Numbered from the stretch's first letter, positions 46,601 to 55,183 are shown. The stretch: DNA of 64,000 nt from Marinobacterium rhizophilum (GCF_024397915.1 NZ_CP073347.1:2914001-2978000), one strand, 5' to 3'. A program made the numbers and translations. Notes: generated by a model from the letters alone, not told the origin.

Positions 46601-46691
46601 AACCGGGGTACTGGCGACCGTTGTAGCTGAAGCTCAGTGCTTTGGCACGGTCAAGGCGTCCACCGGAGGCGAGACGATTTTTCTGGCTCAT
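43668..46691 (-). CDS. soxA: Sarcosine oxidase, alpha subunit
   Basis: This 1007-residue large subunit has three parts: an N-terminal region with SYNGRQYPGFEGDTVASALL, a FAD/NAD-binding oxidoreductase core (CDLVIVGAGPAGLAAALVAARSG near residue 170) and a C-terminal GcvT-like folate-binding domain (about 610-1000). It binds NAD and passes the methyl-derived C1 unit to THF as methylene-THF. AAGGAG precedes the ATG. It follows soxD by 12 bp. The length is the family norm. Confidence 0.97.
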   Translation of the reverse strand: MSQKNRLASGGRLDRAKALSFSYNGRQYPGFEGDTVASALLANGVDIVGRSFKYSRPRGIIAAGAEEPNAVLQVGATEATQVPNVRATQQSLFNGLVCSATNGWPNADLDLMSYVGKVGGRMMPPGFYYKTFMYPQSLWETYEKFIRKAAGLGRSSTERDPDMYDKVNHHCDLVIVGAGPAGLAAALVAARSGARVILADEQSEFGGCLLDTRETLNGRPAAEWVATVVAELKSHPEVLLLPRSTVNGYHDHNFLTIHERCTDHLGDSAPAGQVRQRMHRVRANQVVLATGAHERPLVFGNNDVPGCMQAAAVSTYINRYAVVPGKELVLMTTNDHAYQAALDWADAGRKVVAIVDTRQNPKGDRIEAAKSRGIKIIAGHGVIEVQGSKRVSGVSIAPLNAAGDALTGSAERLSCDTVASSGGWSPVIHLSCHTGSRPEWRDDVIGFVPGKTVQKQHCAGGINGTYSLKAVLEEGARAGAAACEAAGFGDAAKGIALPLAEEVREGKPMALFHIPHTKPTSRAPKQFVDYQNDVTAAGIELATREGFESIEHVKRYTAMGFGTDQGKLGNINGMAVAAKSLNQTIPQTGTTIFRPNYTPVTFGAVAGRDCGALFDVNRFSAMHKWHVANGALFEDVGQWKRPWYFPQGGESMQQALDRECKATRESVGILDASTLGKIDIQGKDAREFLARVYTNAWAKLAVGKCRYGLMCGEDGMVFDDGVTSCLAENHFLMTTTSGGAARVLEWLELYHQTEWPELEVYFSSVTDHWATMTISGPNARKLLGELTDLDLDRDTFKFMDWRQGNVAGVPARVFRISFTGELSYEINVQANYGLHVWEKLFEHGAKYNLTPYGTETMHVLRAEKGFIIAGQDTDGSVTPIDLGMSWCVSNAKPFSYIGKRGMAREDCVRADRKQLVGLKTRDPKVVIPEGAQAVNDPKQPIPMTMLGHVTSSYYSANLGHSVAMGFVRNGHNRMGETVYYPLADGRVIEAEICNPVFLDPKGERQNV

Positions 46692-46703
46692 AATGTCCGC
46701 TCC

Positions 46704-46991
46704 TTAGCTGGCGGCGACCACGGAAGGCCGCTCCCCGACTTTGTAGACTTCTTTGATTTCGTAGGTCACGGTGTCGCGCGTCATGTTGAAGAACTTGCGA
46801 CAGCCGGTGGCATGGATCCAGAGTTCATGGTGCAGACCACGGGGGTTCTTGCGCATGTACAGATACTCGCCCCACTCCTCGTCGCTGCAGTTGTCCGGAT
46901 CCAGCGGACGGGCCAGGTGCGCCTCGCCCTTGGCATGAAACTCTTCTTCTTCGCGGTGTTCGCCACAGTGCGGGCAGTAGATATAAAACAT
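46704..46991 (-). CDS. soxD: Sarcosine oxidase, delta subunit
   Basis: A 95-residue zinc-binding subunit with MFYIYCPHCGEHREEEEF at the start and ATGCRKFFNMTRDT later, giving the Cys/His ligands of the SoxD family. It lies 14 bp after soxB and 12 bp before soxA. The longer open frame upstream is antisense-free overlap with soxB and is not used; the ATG begins the conserved domain exactly. Confidence 0.95.
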   Translation of the reverse strand: MFYIYCPHCGEHREEEEFHAKGEAHLARPLDPDNCSDEEWGEYLYMRKNPRGLHHELWIHATGCRKFFNMTRDTVTYEIKEVYKVGERPSVVAAS

Positions 46992-47005
46992 TATGCAAAC
47001 TCCCG

Positions 47006-48259
47006 TTAGTGTGCGACGCCGGCAGCGCCGTGTTCGTCGATGAGCGAGCCGTTGTGGAAACGGAACATGGAGAACGGCTTGGCCAGCGGATGGGCTTCGC
47101 CCTTCGCCAGGGTAGCCGCAAAGACATTGCCGGACCCCGGAGTGGCCTTGAAGCCGCCAGTACCCCAACCGCAGTTGAAGAACAGGTTTTCTACCGGCGT
47201 ATCGGAAATGATCGGACAGGCATCCGGGCAGGTATCGACGATGCCGCCCCACTGACGGTTCATGCGCACACGGCTGAACATCGGGAACAACTCGATAATG
47301 GCCGCCACCGTGTGTTCGATGGTCGGGTAGGAACCGCGCTGGCCGTAACCGTTGTAGCCATCGATGCCGGCGCCGATTACCAGGTCGCCCTTGTCGGACT
47401 GGCTGACGTAGCCGTGTACATGGTTGGACATGACCACGGTGTCCAGGATCGGCTTGATCGGCTCGGATACCAGCGCCTGCAGCGGGTGGCTTTCCAGCGG
47501 CAGGCTGAAACCGGCCATGCCGGCCAGCACGCTGGAGTTGCCGGCAACGACGCAACCTACGCGATCACCGCTGATCACGCCGTGACGGTTGGTGTTGACA
47601 CCAGTAATGGCGCCATCTTCGATCACCATGTCGATGACTTCGGTCTGCTGAATCAGGTCCACACCCAGGGCGTCTGCGGCACGGGCAAAGCCCCAGGCCA
47701 CGGCGTCATGACGGGCAACACCGGCGCGCGGCTGCCAGGAGGCACCCATCACCGGGTAGCGGGTATTGGCGGAGCAGTCCATGATCGGCACGATTTCCTG
47801 CACGCCCTTGGCGTCCAGTACTTCACCGTCAATGCCGTTCAGGCGGTTGGCGTTGACGCGGCGTTCGATATCACGCATGTCCTGCAGCGTATGACCCAGG
47901 TTGAGCACACCGCGCTGGGAGAACATGACGTTGTAGTTCAGGTCCTGGGACAGGCCTTCCCACAGTTTCATGGCGTGCTCGTACAGGTGCGCCGCCTCGT
48001 CCCACAGGTAGTTGGACCGCACGATGGTGGTGTTACGGGCCGTGTTGCCGCCGCCCAGGTAACCCTTCTCGATCACCGCCACGTTGGTGATGCCGTGTTC
48101 CTTGGCCAGGTAATAGGCAGTTGCCAGGCCGTGTCCGCCGCCGCCGACGATGATGACATCGTACTTTTTCTTCGGCGTCGGATTGCGCCATACGCGCTGC
48201 CAGTTTTCATGGTAATTCAGGGCATGTTTCAACAGCCCGAAACCGGAATAATGCTGCAT
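47006..48259 (-). CDS. soxB: Sarcosine oxidase, beta subunit
   Basis: A 417-residue catalytic subunit that oxidises sarcosine to glycine and formaldehyde and reduces oxygen. It has the FAD fold YDVIIVGGGGHGLATAYYLA (33-52), GGGNTARNTTIVRSNY, and a RHDAVAWG segment at 183-190 in the region that carries the covalent FMN in characterised enzymes. GGGGGAG precedes the ATG. It is the second gene of the glyA-sox operon, 96 bp after glyA. Confidence 0.97.
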   Translation of the reverse strand: MQHYSGFGLLKHALNYHENWQRVWRNPTPKKKYDVIIVGGGGHGLATAYYLAKEHGITNVAVIEKGYLGGGNTARNTTIVRSNYLWDEAAHLYEHAMKLWEGLSQDLNYNVMFSQRGVLNLGHTLQDMRDIERRVNANRLNGIDGEVLDAKGVQEIVPIMDCSANTRYPVMGASWQPRAGVARHDAVAWGFARAADALGVDLIQQTEVIDMVIEDGAITGVNTNRHGVISGDRVGCVVAGNSSVLAGMAGFSLPLESHPLQALVSEPIKPILDTVVMSNHVHGYVSQSDKGDLVIGAGIDGYNGYGQRGSYPTIEHTVAAIIELFPMFSRVRMNRQWGGIVDTCPDACPIISDTPVENLFFNCGWGTGGFKATPGSGNVFAATLAKGEAHPLAKPFSMFRFHNGSLIDEHGAAGVAH

Positions 48260-48355
48260 AGTGCCAGCTCCCCCTCAACTCCCGCTCAACCGGGAAAAAT
48301 CATGCATGTGTAACGCTAAAGCCGGGCACCGGCTGGTGCCCGCGACGAATCAGGC

Positions 48356-49615
48356 TTAGCGGTACGCCGGAAAGTCCGCACAGAGGGCGTGGACCTTGTC
48401 TTTTACAGCAGCAATGGCAGCGTCGGCATCACCGGCCTGCATGGCATCCAGGATGTCAGCGATCCAGCCGGCCAGGGCTTCGCACTGCGCTTCCTTGAAG
48501 CCGCGGGTGGTGATCACCGGCGAGCCGATGCGCAGGCCCGAAGTCACGAAGGGCGACTGCGGATCGTTGGGCACGGCGTTCTTGTTGACGGTGATGGAGG
48601 CACGGCCCAGGGCAGCGTCCGCATCCTTGCCGGTCAGGCCCTGCTTGATCAGGCTGAGCAGGAACAGGTGGTTCTCGGTGCCGCCGGAGACCACATCGTA
48701 GCCACGGTCGATAAACACCTGGGCCAGTACCTTGGCGTTCTTGACCACTTGGGTCTGGTATTCCTTGAACTCGGGCTGCAGCGCTTCCTTGAACGCAACC
48801 GCCTTGGCAGCGATAACGTGCATCAGCGGGCCGCCCTGGCCGCCCGGGAATACCGCGGAGTTCAGCTTCTTCTCAATATCGGCGTTAGCCTTGGCCAGGA
48901 TCAGGCCGCCACGGGGGCCGCGCAGCGTCTTGTGCGTGGTGGTGGTCACGACGTCGGCAAAGGGTACCGGGTTGGGGTACTGGCCAGCGGCGATCAGGCC
49001 GGCAACGTGGGCCATGTCGACGAACAGGAAGGCACCCACTTCATCGGCGATTTCGCGGAAACGCGCCCAGTCAACCACCTGGGAATAGGCGGAGAATCCG
49101 GCCACGATCATCTTCGGCTTGTGCTCGCGGGCCAGGCTGGCCACCTGGTCGTAATCGATCTCGCCGTTCTCGGTCAGGCCGTACTGCACGGCGTTGTAGA
49201 TCTTGCCGGAGAAGTTGACGTGGGAACCGTGGGTCAGGTGACCACCGTGGGCCAGGCTCATGCCCAGCACGGTATCGCCGGGGGCGCACAGCGCCATGTA
49301 GACGGCGGCGTTGGCCTGGGAGCCGGAGTGCGGCTGCACGTTGGCGTAATCGGCCCCGAACAGTTCCCTGGCGCGGTCGATGGCCAGCTGCTCGACCACG
49401 TCGACGTATTCACAGCCGCCGTAGTAGCGCTTGCCCGGGTAGCCTTCGGCATACTTGTTGGTCAGCTGCGAGCCCTGAGCCTGCATCACCAGCGGGCTGG
49501 TGTAGTTTTCGGAGGCGATCAGTTCGATATGATCTTCCTGACGCTGAACCTCGGCGGTCATGGCCGCCCACAGGTCTGCATCGAAATTCTGAATCAGGTC
49601 GTTATTGTTAAACAT
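48356..49615 (-). CDS. glyA: Serine hydroxymethyltransferase, copy 2
   Basis: A 419-residue PLP enzyme with EDHIELIASENYTSP, the PLP-lysine motif VVTTTTHKTLRGPRGG and the substrate region LRIGSPVITTRGF. It leads the sox operon and converts the glycine and methylene-THF formed by sarcosine oxidase into serine. AGGAGAT precedes the ATG. It is close to but distinct from the copy beside sdaA. Confidence 0.97.
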   Translation of the reverse strand: MFNNNDLIQNFDADLWAAMTAEVQRQEDHIELIASENYTSPLVMQAQGSQLTNKYAEGYPGKRYYGGCEYVDVVEQLAIDRARELFGADYANVQPHSGSQANAAVYMALCAPGDTVLGMSLAHGGHLTHGSHVNFSGKIYNAVQYGLTENGEIDYDQVASLAREHKPKMIVAGFSAYSQVVDWARFREIADEVGAFLFVDMAHVAGLIAAGQYPNPVPFADVVTTTTHKTLRGPRGGLILAKANADIEKKLNSAVFPGGQGGPLMHVIAAKAVAFKEALQPEFKEYQTQVVKNAKVLAQVFIDRGYDVVSGGTENHLFLLSLIKQGLTGKDADAALGRASITVNKNAVPNDPQSPFVTSGLRIGSPVITTRGFKEAQCEALAGWIADILDAMQAGDADAAIAAVKDKVHALCADFPAYR

Positions 49616-49956
49616 TAAAAATCTCCTCGCCAGGACAATCAGCCGGGAATTGGATCACAAGGTTTTAACGGTACGCAGCGCGCACCAGGATTCAGGTCAA
49701 CAGCTTCACCGCCACAGCAGTGAATGTTGGTATCAGGACAGGCAGCTCCCCCACAGAACAACGCGTCATGGAACCGATAGTAGCCCTCTACCCCAAAGCG
49801 GAAGTGTTCAGTGGCGCCCTGATGATATTCATTTACGACACCGACCGGTGTCGCTGTCGCACAGAAGCAGACTTTTGCGGCAAACAGACAGCTTGCGAAC
49901 GGGCAAGGAGCAGTAGCAAGGGAAAAGGGACAGGGACTAGCTGTTGAGCCGCCGGG
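49616..49956. other. Intergenic region between the DMT exporter gene and glyA copy 2, with a purine-rich repeat
   Basis: No gene is supported in these 341 bases. The promoter for the glyA-sox operon should lie here. I do not see the tandem helices of a glycine riboswitch. The repeat at 49902-49939 (GGCAAGGAGCA, then GGAAAAGGGACAGGGACTA) matches the one at 12229-12266. Confidence 0.45.
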
Positions 49957-50895
49957 TCAGGAGCTGACGCCGGCGCTACCCGGCAGCACAGCGGCCTGGC
50001 GCCGCGCCAGAACGCCGCTGGCCAGCAAGACCCCCAGCATGATCAGGCTGACGCCCCCCAGCGTCGACACCGGCAGCGTCTCCCCCAGAACCGGGATGGC
50101 GGCCAGCGCGGCCAGCGCCGGTGTAAAGGAGCCCAGGGCCGCCGTTTTTTCAGCCCCCAGCTGCCGGATCGCGACACCGTAGCTGAAACCGCCGACAATG
50201 CCGGCACCCAGCCCCTGGGTCAGCAGGTAGGGCCAGAGTTCGGCCCAGCGCACGGACAGCAACGTCGATTCCACCAGCCCAAGCCCCATCAACAACAACA
50301 GTCCCAGGGAGGACAGGCTGCACAGCAGCGCCGTGGCCGGCAGGGCGCCAATCCCCAGCACACGCAGACCCAGGGTATAAAACGCCCATAACAGGCTGGC
50401 ACCGAGGAACGCCAGATGGCCGCGCCAGTAACCGCTGTGCGTCTCCAGCAGACCGTTGCCCAGCAACAGCAGTACGCCGCCCAGAATCACCAGCAGCCCC
50501 AGCAAGCGTCGGCGCGGCAACGGCTCGCCGAACAGCAGCACCGCCAGCCCGGTTACAAAGAGCGGTGCCGTGCCCGGCACCAGGGCGCCGGCATGGGCCA
50601 CCGGCGCCAGGCTGCTGCCCCAGGAAAGAAGATAAAAGAAAGGCAGGCCACCGAGCAGCAGCATCAGGCCGTGACCCGGGCGAATCCGGCCAATGCCCGC
50701 GCGGTGCCGAAGCAGCCAGGGCATAAAACAGAGCGCCGGCAAGCCAAAACGCAACAGCGCCAGATCCGTAGGCGTCAGCGGCGACTGGCTCTGGGCGCGC
50801 AGGGACAACAGAAAGCCGACCCAGATCAGCAAGGTCACCGCCATGGCCGCCAGCCCCGTCGCATTCACCACCGTTTCGCCGCGATATTGATCCAT
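49957..50895 (-). CDS. DMT/EamA family transporter
   Basis: A 312-residue inner-membrane protein with ten predicted helices in two EamA repeats, each about 140 residues (for example LVILGGVLLLLGNGLLET and FTPALAALAAIPVLGETLPV). Members export amino acids or metabolites. It is divergent from an Lrp-type regulator, 152 bp apart, a common pairing for amino-acid exporters. The cargo is unknown. Confidence 0.9.
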   Translation of the reverse strand: MDQYRGETVVNATGLAAMAVTLLIWVGFLLSLRAQSQSPLTPTDLALLRFGLPALCFMPWLLRHRAGIGRIRPGHGLMLLLGGLPFFYLLSWGSSLAPVAHAGALVPGTAPLFVTGLAVLLFGEPLPRRRLLGLLVILGGVLLLLGNGLLETHSGYWRGHLAFLGASLLWAFYTLGLRVLGIGALPATALLCSLSSLGLLLLMGLGLVESTLLSVRWAELWPYLLTQGLGAGIVGGFSYGVAIRQLGAEKTAALGSFTPALAALAAIPVLGETLPVSTLGGVSLIMLGVLLASGVLARRQAAVLPGSAGVSS

Positions 50896-51047
50896 CTTTG
50901 CCTGCCCTGTGCCGGATAAACTGATGACACATTATCCGGCAAACGCAGAAAACGAATCTTGCCACTTCACTTGTATGGGCGGTAAATTTTGGAGAATTAT
51001 TGCGTGTAAATTCAAAATATTGGCAGTAACAGCCAACAGGAGCCAAA

Positions 51048-51515
51048 ATGCCTGCAAAGCCTGAGCTGGATACCATCGACCGCAAGATACTGCGCGCCCT
51101 GCAGCGTGACGGCCGTCTCAGCAACGCCGATATCGCCGACGCCGTCGCCCTGTCACCCTCGCCCTGCCTGCGACGTCTGCGCCGTCTCGAAAGCAGCGAC
51201 GTGATCCAGGGCTATCGTCTGCAGCTCAATCGCCAGGCCATCGGCCTTGGCATGACCGTGTTCGTGCAGGTCAAACTGCAGGATCACGGCATCGAGTCGG
51301 TGGCGGGCTTTGAAGAGGCACTGCTGGGCATGGCGCCGGTCATCAGCGCCCATACGGTATCGGGCTCGGCGGATTACCTGCTGGAAGTCGTGGTCAGCGA
51401 TCTGCCCGATTACGACCAATGGGTGCGCCAGGTGCAGGCGCTGCGCATGGTGCGGGAAATCGAAAGCAACTTCGCGCTACGTGAAGTGAAGTCCCAGGCT
51501 CCCCTGCCGCTGTAG
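51048..51515 (+). CDS. Lrp/AsnC family transcriptional regulator
   Basis: A 155-residue regulator: N-terminal helix-turn-helix (LDTIDRKILRALQRDGRLSN and IADAVALSPSPCLRRLRRLE) and C-terminal RAM domain (SGSADYLLEVVVSDLPDYDQ). AGGAG stands before the ATG. It probably controls the divergent DMT exporter in response to an amino acid. It converges on the MAPEG gene with a single base between the stop codons. Confidence 0.93.
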   Translation: MPAKPELDTIDRKILRALQRDGRLSNADIADAVALSPSPCLRRLRRLESSDVIQGYRLQLNRQAIGLGMTVFVQVKLQDHGIESVAGFEEALLGMAPVISAHTVSGSADYLLEVVVSDLPDYDQWVRQVQALRMVREIESNFALREVKSQAPLPL

Positions 51516-51516
51516 C

Positions 51517-51912
51517 CTAAGCGGTGGCTGCGGCCTGAAACACGATGTAAAACGAGCACAGCATGGCGCCACCAAAGGCCAGCGAGCGCAATCCTGCAAG
51601 GTCGGCGATATAGCACAGGGCATGGGCAATCCTGCAGCCCAGGAACAGCAGCGCCGCCAGCCCCAGCGCGTTCAGGTCGGCGCCGCCTGCGTAGGCAATG
51701 AAGCAGGTGGCACTGAAAATCATCAGCGCTTCCCAGGCGTTGGCCTGAGCCGCGCTCACACGGGCACCCACTCCCTCAAGCCGGGCTTTCTGCTGGCGCG
51801 GGTTGTGATTGTCAAAGCGCTCAAACTGGCGCACACGGTAATAGTTTTCCACCCCGGCCAGTACGACAGGTACGACACAAAGGATAAAAAGTACGTATAG
51901 AATCACAGGCAT
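51517..51912 (-). CDS. MAPEG family membrane protein
   Basis: A 131-residue protein with four membrane segments and the MAPEG pattern: ENYYRVRQFERFDNHNPRQQ, RVSAAQANAWEALMIFSA and GCRIAHALCYIADLAGLRS. MAPEG proteins include glutathione-related enzymes, but most bacterial members are uncharacterised. GAGGA lies about ten bases before the chosen ATG. Confidence 0.88.
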   Translation of the reverse strand: MPVILYVLFILCVVPVVLAGVENYYRVRQFERFDNHNPRQQKARLEGVGARVSAAQANAWEALMIFSATCFIAYAGGADLNALGLAALLFLGCRIAHALCYIADLAGLRSLAFGGAMLCSFYIVFQAAATA

Positions 51913-51974
51913 GATGGGGCGTTCCTCGCTAACTGCAACTATGTGTGCCTGTACGCTCAACGCCAGCGTTTGTA

Positions 51975-52682
51975 TCAGTCGGGTTGCGAATTCCCCAAAA
52001 GCAGCTGTTGCAGTTCGGCCAGGTCAGCCACCACCGGGATGCCCTCTGCAAACGGATTGGCGCCCTTGACCACGCCCACAAAAGGCATGCCGTTGTGCTC
52101 GGCGGCGATGCAGTCAACTCGCCCGTCACCGACCATCAGACAGCGGGAAGCATCCAGCTGATGGGCATCGAGCAGTTCGGCAATATTGACCTCTTTGTCC
52201 ACCGGCGTTCCCCGTACCCCGGCAAAATAGCCCGCCATGCCGCGGGCCCTGATCACCTGCACCAGCTCGGTTTCAGGCGTACCGGACACCACAAACAGCG
52301 GCACGTCGCGAGCCTTGAGCACGCGCAGCAGGGAATCTGCACCGGTAACTTCAGGCGAGGCAATCACCGCTGCCATACTGCGCTCGGCAAACTGCTGGCA
52401 CAGGGATGTCAGTGCCGCATCACTGAGCGGCTCATTCAGAAATTCGGCATAGACATGACGCAGCTTGGTGCTGCGCGCCCGTCCCGTGTGATGCAGGAAG
52501 AAATCCAGTATCTGGCGTTGCAACAGCGCGTCCCGGTCAGCGAAGAGGGACATGAAGGCCTCAGCCTTGATATCCAGCGATTGCGCCAGTGCATCGTCAA
52601 AATCAAAAAAAACCGCCTGCAACTCAGCCGGCACCGGTATTGCACGCACCGTAACCGAGTCGTTCATTTCCATAGCTGCCAT
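51975..52682 (-). CDS. HAD-superfamily hydrolase (phosphatase-like)
   Basis: A HAD hydrolase of about 236 residues with FFDFDDALAQSLDIKAEAF (motif I), FVVSGTPETEL (motif II) and MVGDGRVDCIAAEHNGMPFV (motif IV). Motif I reads DFDDA where most relatives have DFDGT or DFDGV; the two catalytic Asp remain. It occupies the place just downstream of recA where recX often sits but is separated from recA by a strong terminator. Several in-frame ATGs near the start make its N-terminus uncertain. Confidence 0.82.
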   Translation of the reverse strand: MAAMEMNDSVTVRAIPVPAELQAVFFDFDDALAQSLDIKAEAFMSLFADRDALLQRQILDFFLHHTGRARSTKLRHVYAEFLNEPLSDAALTSLCQQFAERSMAAVIASPEVTGADSLLRVLKARDVPLFVVSGTPETELVQVIRARGMAGYFAGVRGTPVDKEVNIAELLDAHQLDASRCLMVGDGRVDCIAAEHNGMPFVGVVKGANPFAEGIPVVADLAELQQLLLGNSQPD

Positions 52683-52725
52683 CTGTAATACTCGCGAAGG
52701 ACAGGTTGCTGCCTGGCGCACCCAT

Positions 52726-52751
52726 AAAAAAGGCTCCACGGGGGAGCCTTT
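52726..52751 (-). terminator. Rho-independent terminator of recA
   Basis: Read leftward, AAAGGCTCC and GGAGCCTTT form a tight GC-rich hairpin followed by a run of T. It lies 36 bp after the recA stop and ends recA transcription before the HAD gene. Confidence 0.88.
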
Positions 52752-52786
52752 ACAATATCGCCTTTAACATGCGGGGAGGACCAGAA

Positions 52787-53833
52787 TCAGAATTTCAGGT
52801 CTTCTGTTTCGCTGGCGGGTTCTTGAGCTTCAGCCTTGGGCTTGGGTTTGACCAGCAGTTTTTCGCGAATGGCAGTTTCGATTTCCGTCGCGATCTCGCT
52901 GTGCTCTTCGAGATACTTGGCCGCATTGGCCTTGCCCTGGCCGATCTTGTCGCCCTTGTAGGCATACCAGGCACCGGCCTTGTCCACCAGCCCCTGCTGC
53001 ACGCCCAGGTCAATCACCTCGCCCATGCGGTAGATGCCCTGACCGTAAAGAATCTGGAACTCGGCCTGGCGGAACGGCGGCGCCACCTTGTTCTTGACGA
53101 CCTTGACGCGGGTTTCGTTGCCGACCACCTCGTCACCCTGCTTCACCGCACCAATACGACGGATATCCAGACGTACGGAGGCATAGAATTTCAGCGCATT
53201 ACCACCGGTGGTGGTTTCCGGCGAGCCGAACATGACCCCGATCTTCATGCGGATCTGGTTGATGAAGATCATCATGCAGTTGGTGTTCTTGATGTTGCCG
53301 GTCAGCTTGCGCAGTGCCTGGGACATCAGACGTGCCTGCAGGCCAACGTGGGAATCACCCATTTCGCCTTCGATTTCAGCCTTGGGGGTAAGTGCCGCCA
53401 CCGAGTCAATTACGATCATGTCGACAGCAGCTGAACGCACCAGCATGTCGGCAATTTCCAGCGCCTGCTCACCGGTATCCGGTTGAGACATCAGCAGATT
53501 ATCGACATCCACGCCCAGTTTTTCGGCGTAGATTGGGTCCAGTGCGTGCTCGGCATCGATAAAGGCACAGGTCTTGCCCTGACGCTGTGCCTGGGCAATC
53601 GACTGCAAAGTCAGGGTGGTTTTACCGGAAGACTCCGGGCCGTAGATCTCAATGATACGCCCGTAGGGCAGTCCACCAATGCCCAGTGCAATGTCCAGCC
53701 CCAGGGAGCCGGTGGACACGGCAGGAATGGCTTCGCGCGGCTGATCGCCCATGCGCATGACCGCACCCTTGCCGAACTGACGTTCAATCTGACCCAGTGC
53801 CGCGTCGAGCGCTTTCTTTCTGTTCGCGTCCAT
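52787..53833 (-). CDS. recA: Recombinase A
   Basis: RecA (348 residues) forms filaments on single-stranded DNA, drives strand exchange and triggers LexA self-cleavage. Walker A is GPESSGKTTLT, with YGRIIEIYG before it and the L2-region motif GGNALKFYASVRLDIRR. The C-terminal tail is acidic (ASETEDLKF). A LexA box lies 53 bp upstream of the start and a strong terminator follows. The position next to pncC and mutS matches Pseudomonas-type gene order. Confidence 0.99.
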   Translation of the reverse strand: MDANRKKALDAALGQIERQFGKGAVMRMGDQPREAIPAVSTGSLGLDIALGIGGLPYGRIIEIYGPESSGKTTLTLQSIAQAQRQGKTCAFIDAEHALDPIYAEKLGVDVDNLLMSQPDTGEQALEIADMLVRSAAVDMIVIDSVAALTPKAEIEGEMGDSHVGLQARLMSQALRKLTGNIKNTNCMMIFINQIRMKIGVMFGSPETTTGGNALKFYASVRLDIRRIGAVKQGDEVVGNETRVKVVKNKVAPPFRQAEFQILYGQGIYRMGEVIDLGVQQGLVDKAGAWYAYKGDKIGQGKANAAKYLEEHSEIATEIETAIREKLLVKPKPKAEAQEPASETEDLKF

Positions 53834-53885
53834 TTTCCACCCCTTGCGCTTAGTCGAATACAGTCCCCGAATGCCTGACTGGATA

Positions 53886-53901
53886 CTGTATGTTTGGACA
53901 G
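53886..53901. promoter_or_regulatory. LexA (SOS) box upstream of recA
   Basis: CTGTATGTTTGGACAG fits the gammaproteobacterial LexA consensus CTGT-N8-ACAG exactly in both half-sites, with TA flanks on each side. It lies between recA and pncC, directly upstream of recA, and should give damage-inducible expression. Confidence 0.88.
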
Positions 53902-53971
53902 TATTATTCCAGAACGCTTTCGGAATGCAACCACTTTGAGTGCTTTTTATACTGCCTGCAGCTGATGTCAG

Positions 53972-54451
53972 TTAATCCTTTTCCAGCTGGCTCAACAGGC
54001 CTTGCAGGGCAATTTCCACCGCCTGGCGCCGCACCGTCGCCCGGTCACCCGCCAGCCGGTGGCACTGCGCCTCGGTGCCCCTGCCCTCGCAGGCCCAGCC
54101 GAACCAGACCGTACCCACGGGCTTGAGCTCTGTGCCGCCACCGGGCCCCGCGATACCACTGATAGAGACGGCAAGCTGCGCGCCGCTCTGGCTCCGCGCC
54201 CCTTCCGCCATGGCCCGTACCACTGCCTCGCTGACGGCCCCGTCCCGCTCGATCAGTTCCCCCGAGACGCCGAGCATGCGGGATTTGGCAGCATTGGAGT
54301 AGGTCACGAAACCGCCATCAAACCAGCCGGAACTGCCGGCCAGTGCCGTCAGCTCCTGCGCCACCCAGCCGCCGGTGCAGGACTCCGCCGTGACCAGCAC
54401 CCAGTTGCGCGCCAGCGCGCGCGTTGCGATCTGTTCTACCCAGTGCTGCAT
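53972..54451 (-). CDS. pncC: CinA C-terminal domain protein / nicotinamide-nucleotide amidase
   Basis: A 159-residue stand-alone CinA C-terminal domain that deamidates NMN to nicotinate mononucleotide in pyridine nucleotide salvage. Motifs are VTAESCTGGWVAQELTALAG, FDGGFVTYSNAAKSRMLGV and VSISGIAGPGGGTELKPVGT. The ATG at MQHWVEQIATRALA begins the domain. It lies upstream of recA in the same direction, as in pseudomonads. Confidence 0.93.
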   Translation of the reverse strand: MQHWVEQIATRALARNWVLVTAESCTGGWVAQELTALAGSSGWFDGGFVTYSNAAKSRMLGVSGELIERDGAVSEAVVRAMAEGARSQSGAQLAVSISGIAGPGGGTELKPVGTVWFGWACEGRGTEAQCHRLAGDRATVRRQAVEIALQGLLSQLEKD

Positions 54452-54592
54452 CAGCGTCACTCCAATAAACCCGTCAGGAAACCGAGGCCCGATTATCCCC
54501 TTCGATAACTGACGCGGCAATCCGCGACCACGCAAACAGCAGGCAGAATCGAAAGTGGCAAGCTGAACCGGGGACTGGTTGCACGACAGGTA

Positions 54593-55183
54593 TCAGGCCT
54601 CGTAGCCTGTAAAGAGGCGCTCGATTACCTTTTCAATCGCGGCATCCCCACCGCCACAGGCGCGGTAACTGCGCAGGCCCATAAACTGAATCTGCAGATA
54701 ACGCGCCAGTTCGACCACAGGCGTGCTTTCAATCAGCGTGCCACGCTGGCGGTCGTCTTCCAGCAGGCGGGTAAACAGCTGCTCCAGGCGCTGCAGGTGA
54801 AGCCCGGCATGCTCATACAGCTCATCCTGCTTGCCATCGAGCTCCATGCGCGCCTTGACCAGCATGCAGGTTTCAGCGCTGGCCGCCTGCGAAGCATCGA
54901 ACAGTGCCTGGCGCACAAAAGCCTTGAAGCCGGCAACAAAGGAGCCCTGTCGCTCAACCTGCGCCAGTAACTCGCCAGCCATCGTGGCGGCATAGCAGTC
55001 CAGCGCTTCCCGGTAGAGCCCGGCCTTGTTGCCGAACGCGGCATAGATACTGCCGGGATGCATGTTGACCGCCTGCTGCAGATCCCGTGTCGAAGTACCG
55101 CCAAAGCCCTTCTGCCAGAAAAGCGCCATGGCGCTTCTGACCACAGTGTCACGATCAAATTTGGCGATATGAACCATTTGCAT
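54593..55183 (-). CDS. TetR family transcriptional regulator
   Basis: A 196-residue repressor-type protein with helix-turn-helix at about 10-55 (LFWQKGFGGTSTRDLQQAVN, HPGSIYAAFGNKAGLYREAL) and a helical ligand-binding domain. Starts at MQMVHIAKF or MVHIAKF are both possible. It and the DUF547 gene to its right are inserted between pncC and mutS relative to the usual order. No target is evident. Confidence 0.9.
   Translation of the reverse strand: MQMVHIAKFDRDTVVRSAMALFWQKGFGGTSTRDLQQAVNMHPGSIYAAFGNKAGLYREALDCYAATMAGELLAQVERQGSFVAGFKAFVRQALFDASQAASAETCMLVKARMELDGKQDELYEHAGLHLQRLEQLFTRLLEDDRQRGTLIESTPVVELARYLQIQFMGLRSYRACGGGDAAIEKVIERLFTGYEA

Noticed and set aside
43482..47009. Very long open frame (over 1100 codons) on the plus strand
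   Set aside because: It is antisense to soxA, soxD and soxG, which have full family motifs and ribosome sites. High-GC codon bias leaves the opposite frame open. The predicted protein is His/Gly/Gln-rich with no domain.
46704..47555. A 283-codon frame covering soxD
   Set aside because: The extra N-terminal part overlaps soxB out of frame and is arginine-rich nonsense; the SoxD domain starts exactly at the internal ATG.
49616..49956. Glycine riboswitch upstream of the glyA-sox operon
   Set aside because: I could not find the conserved paired aptamer cores or an expression-platform terminator in this stretch.
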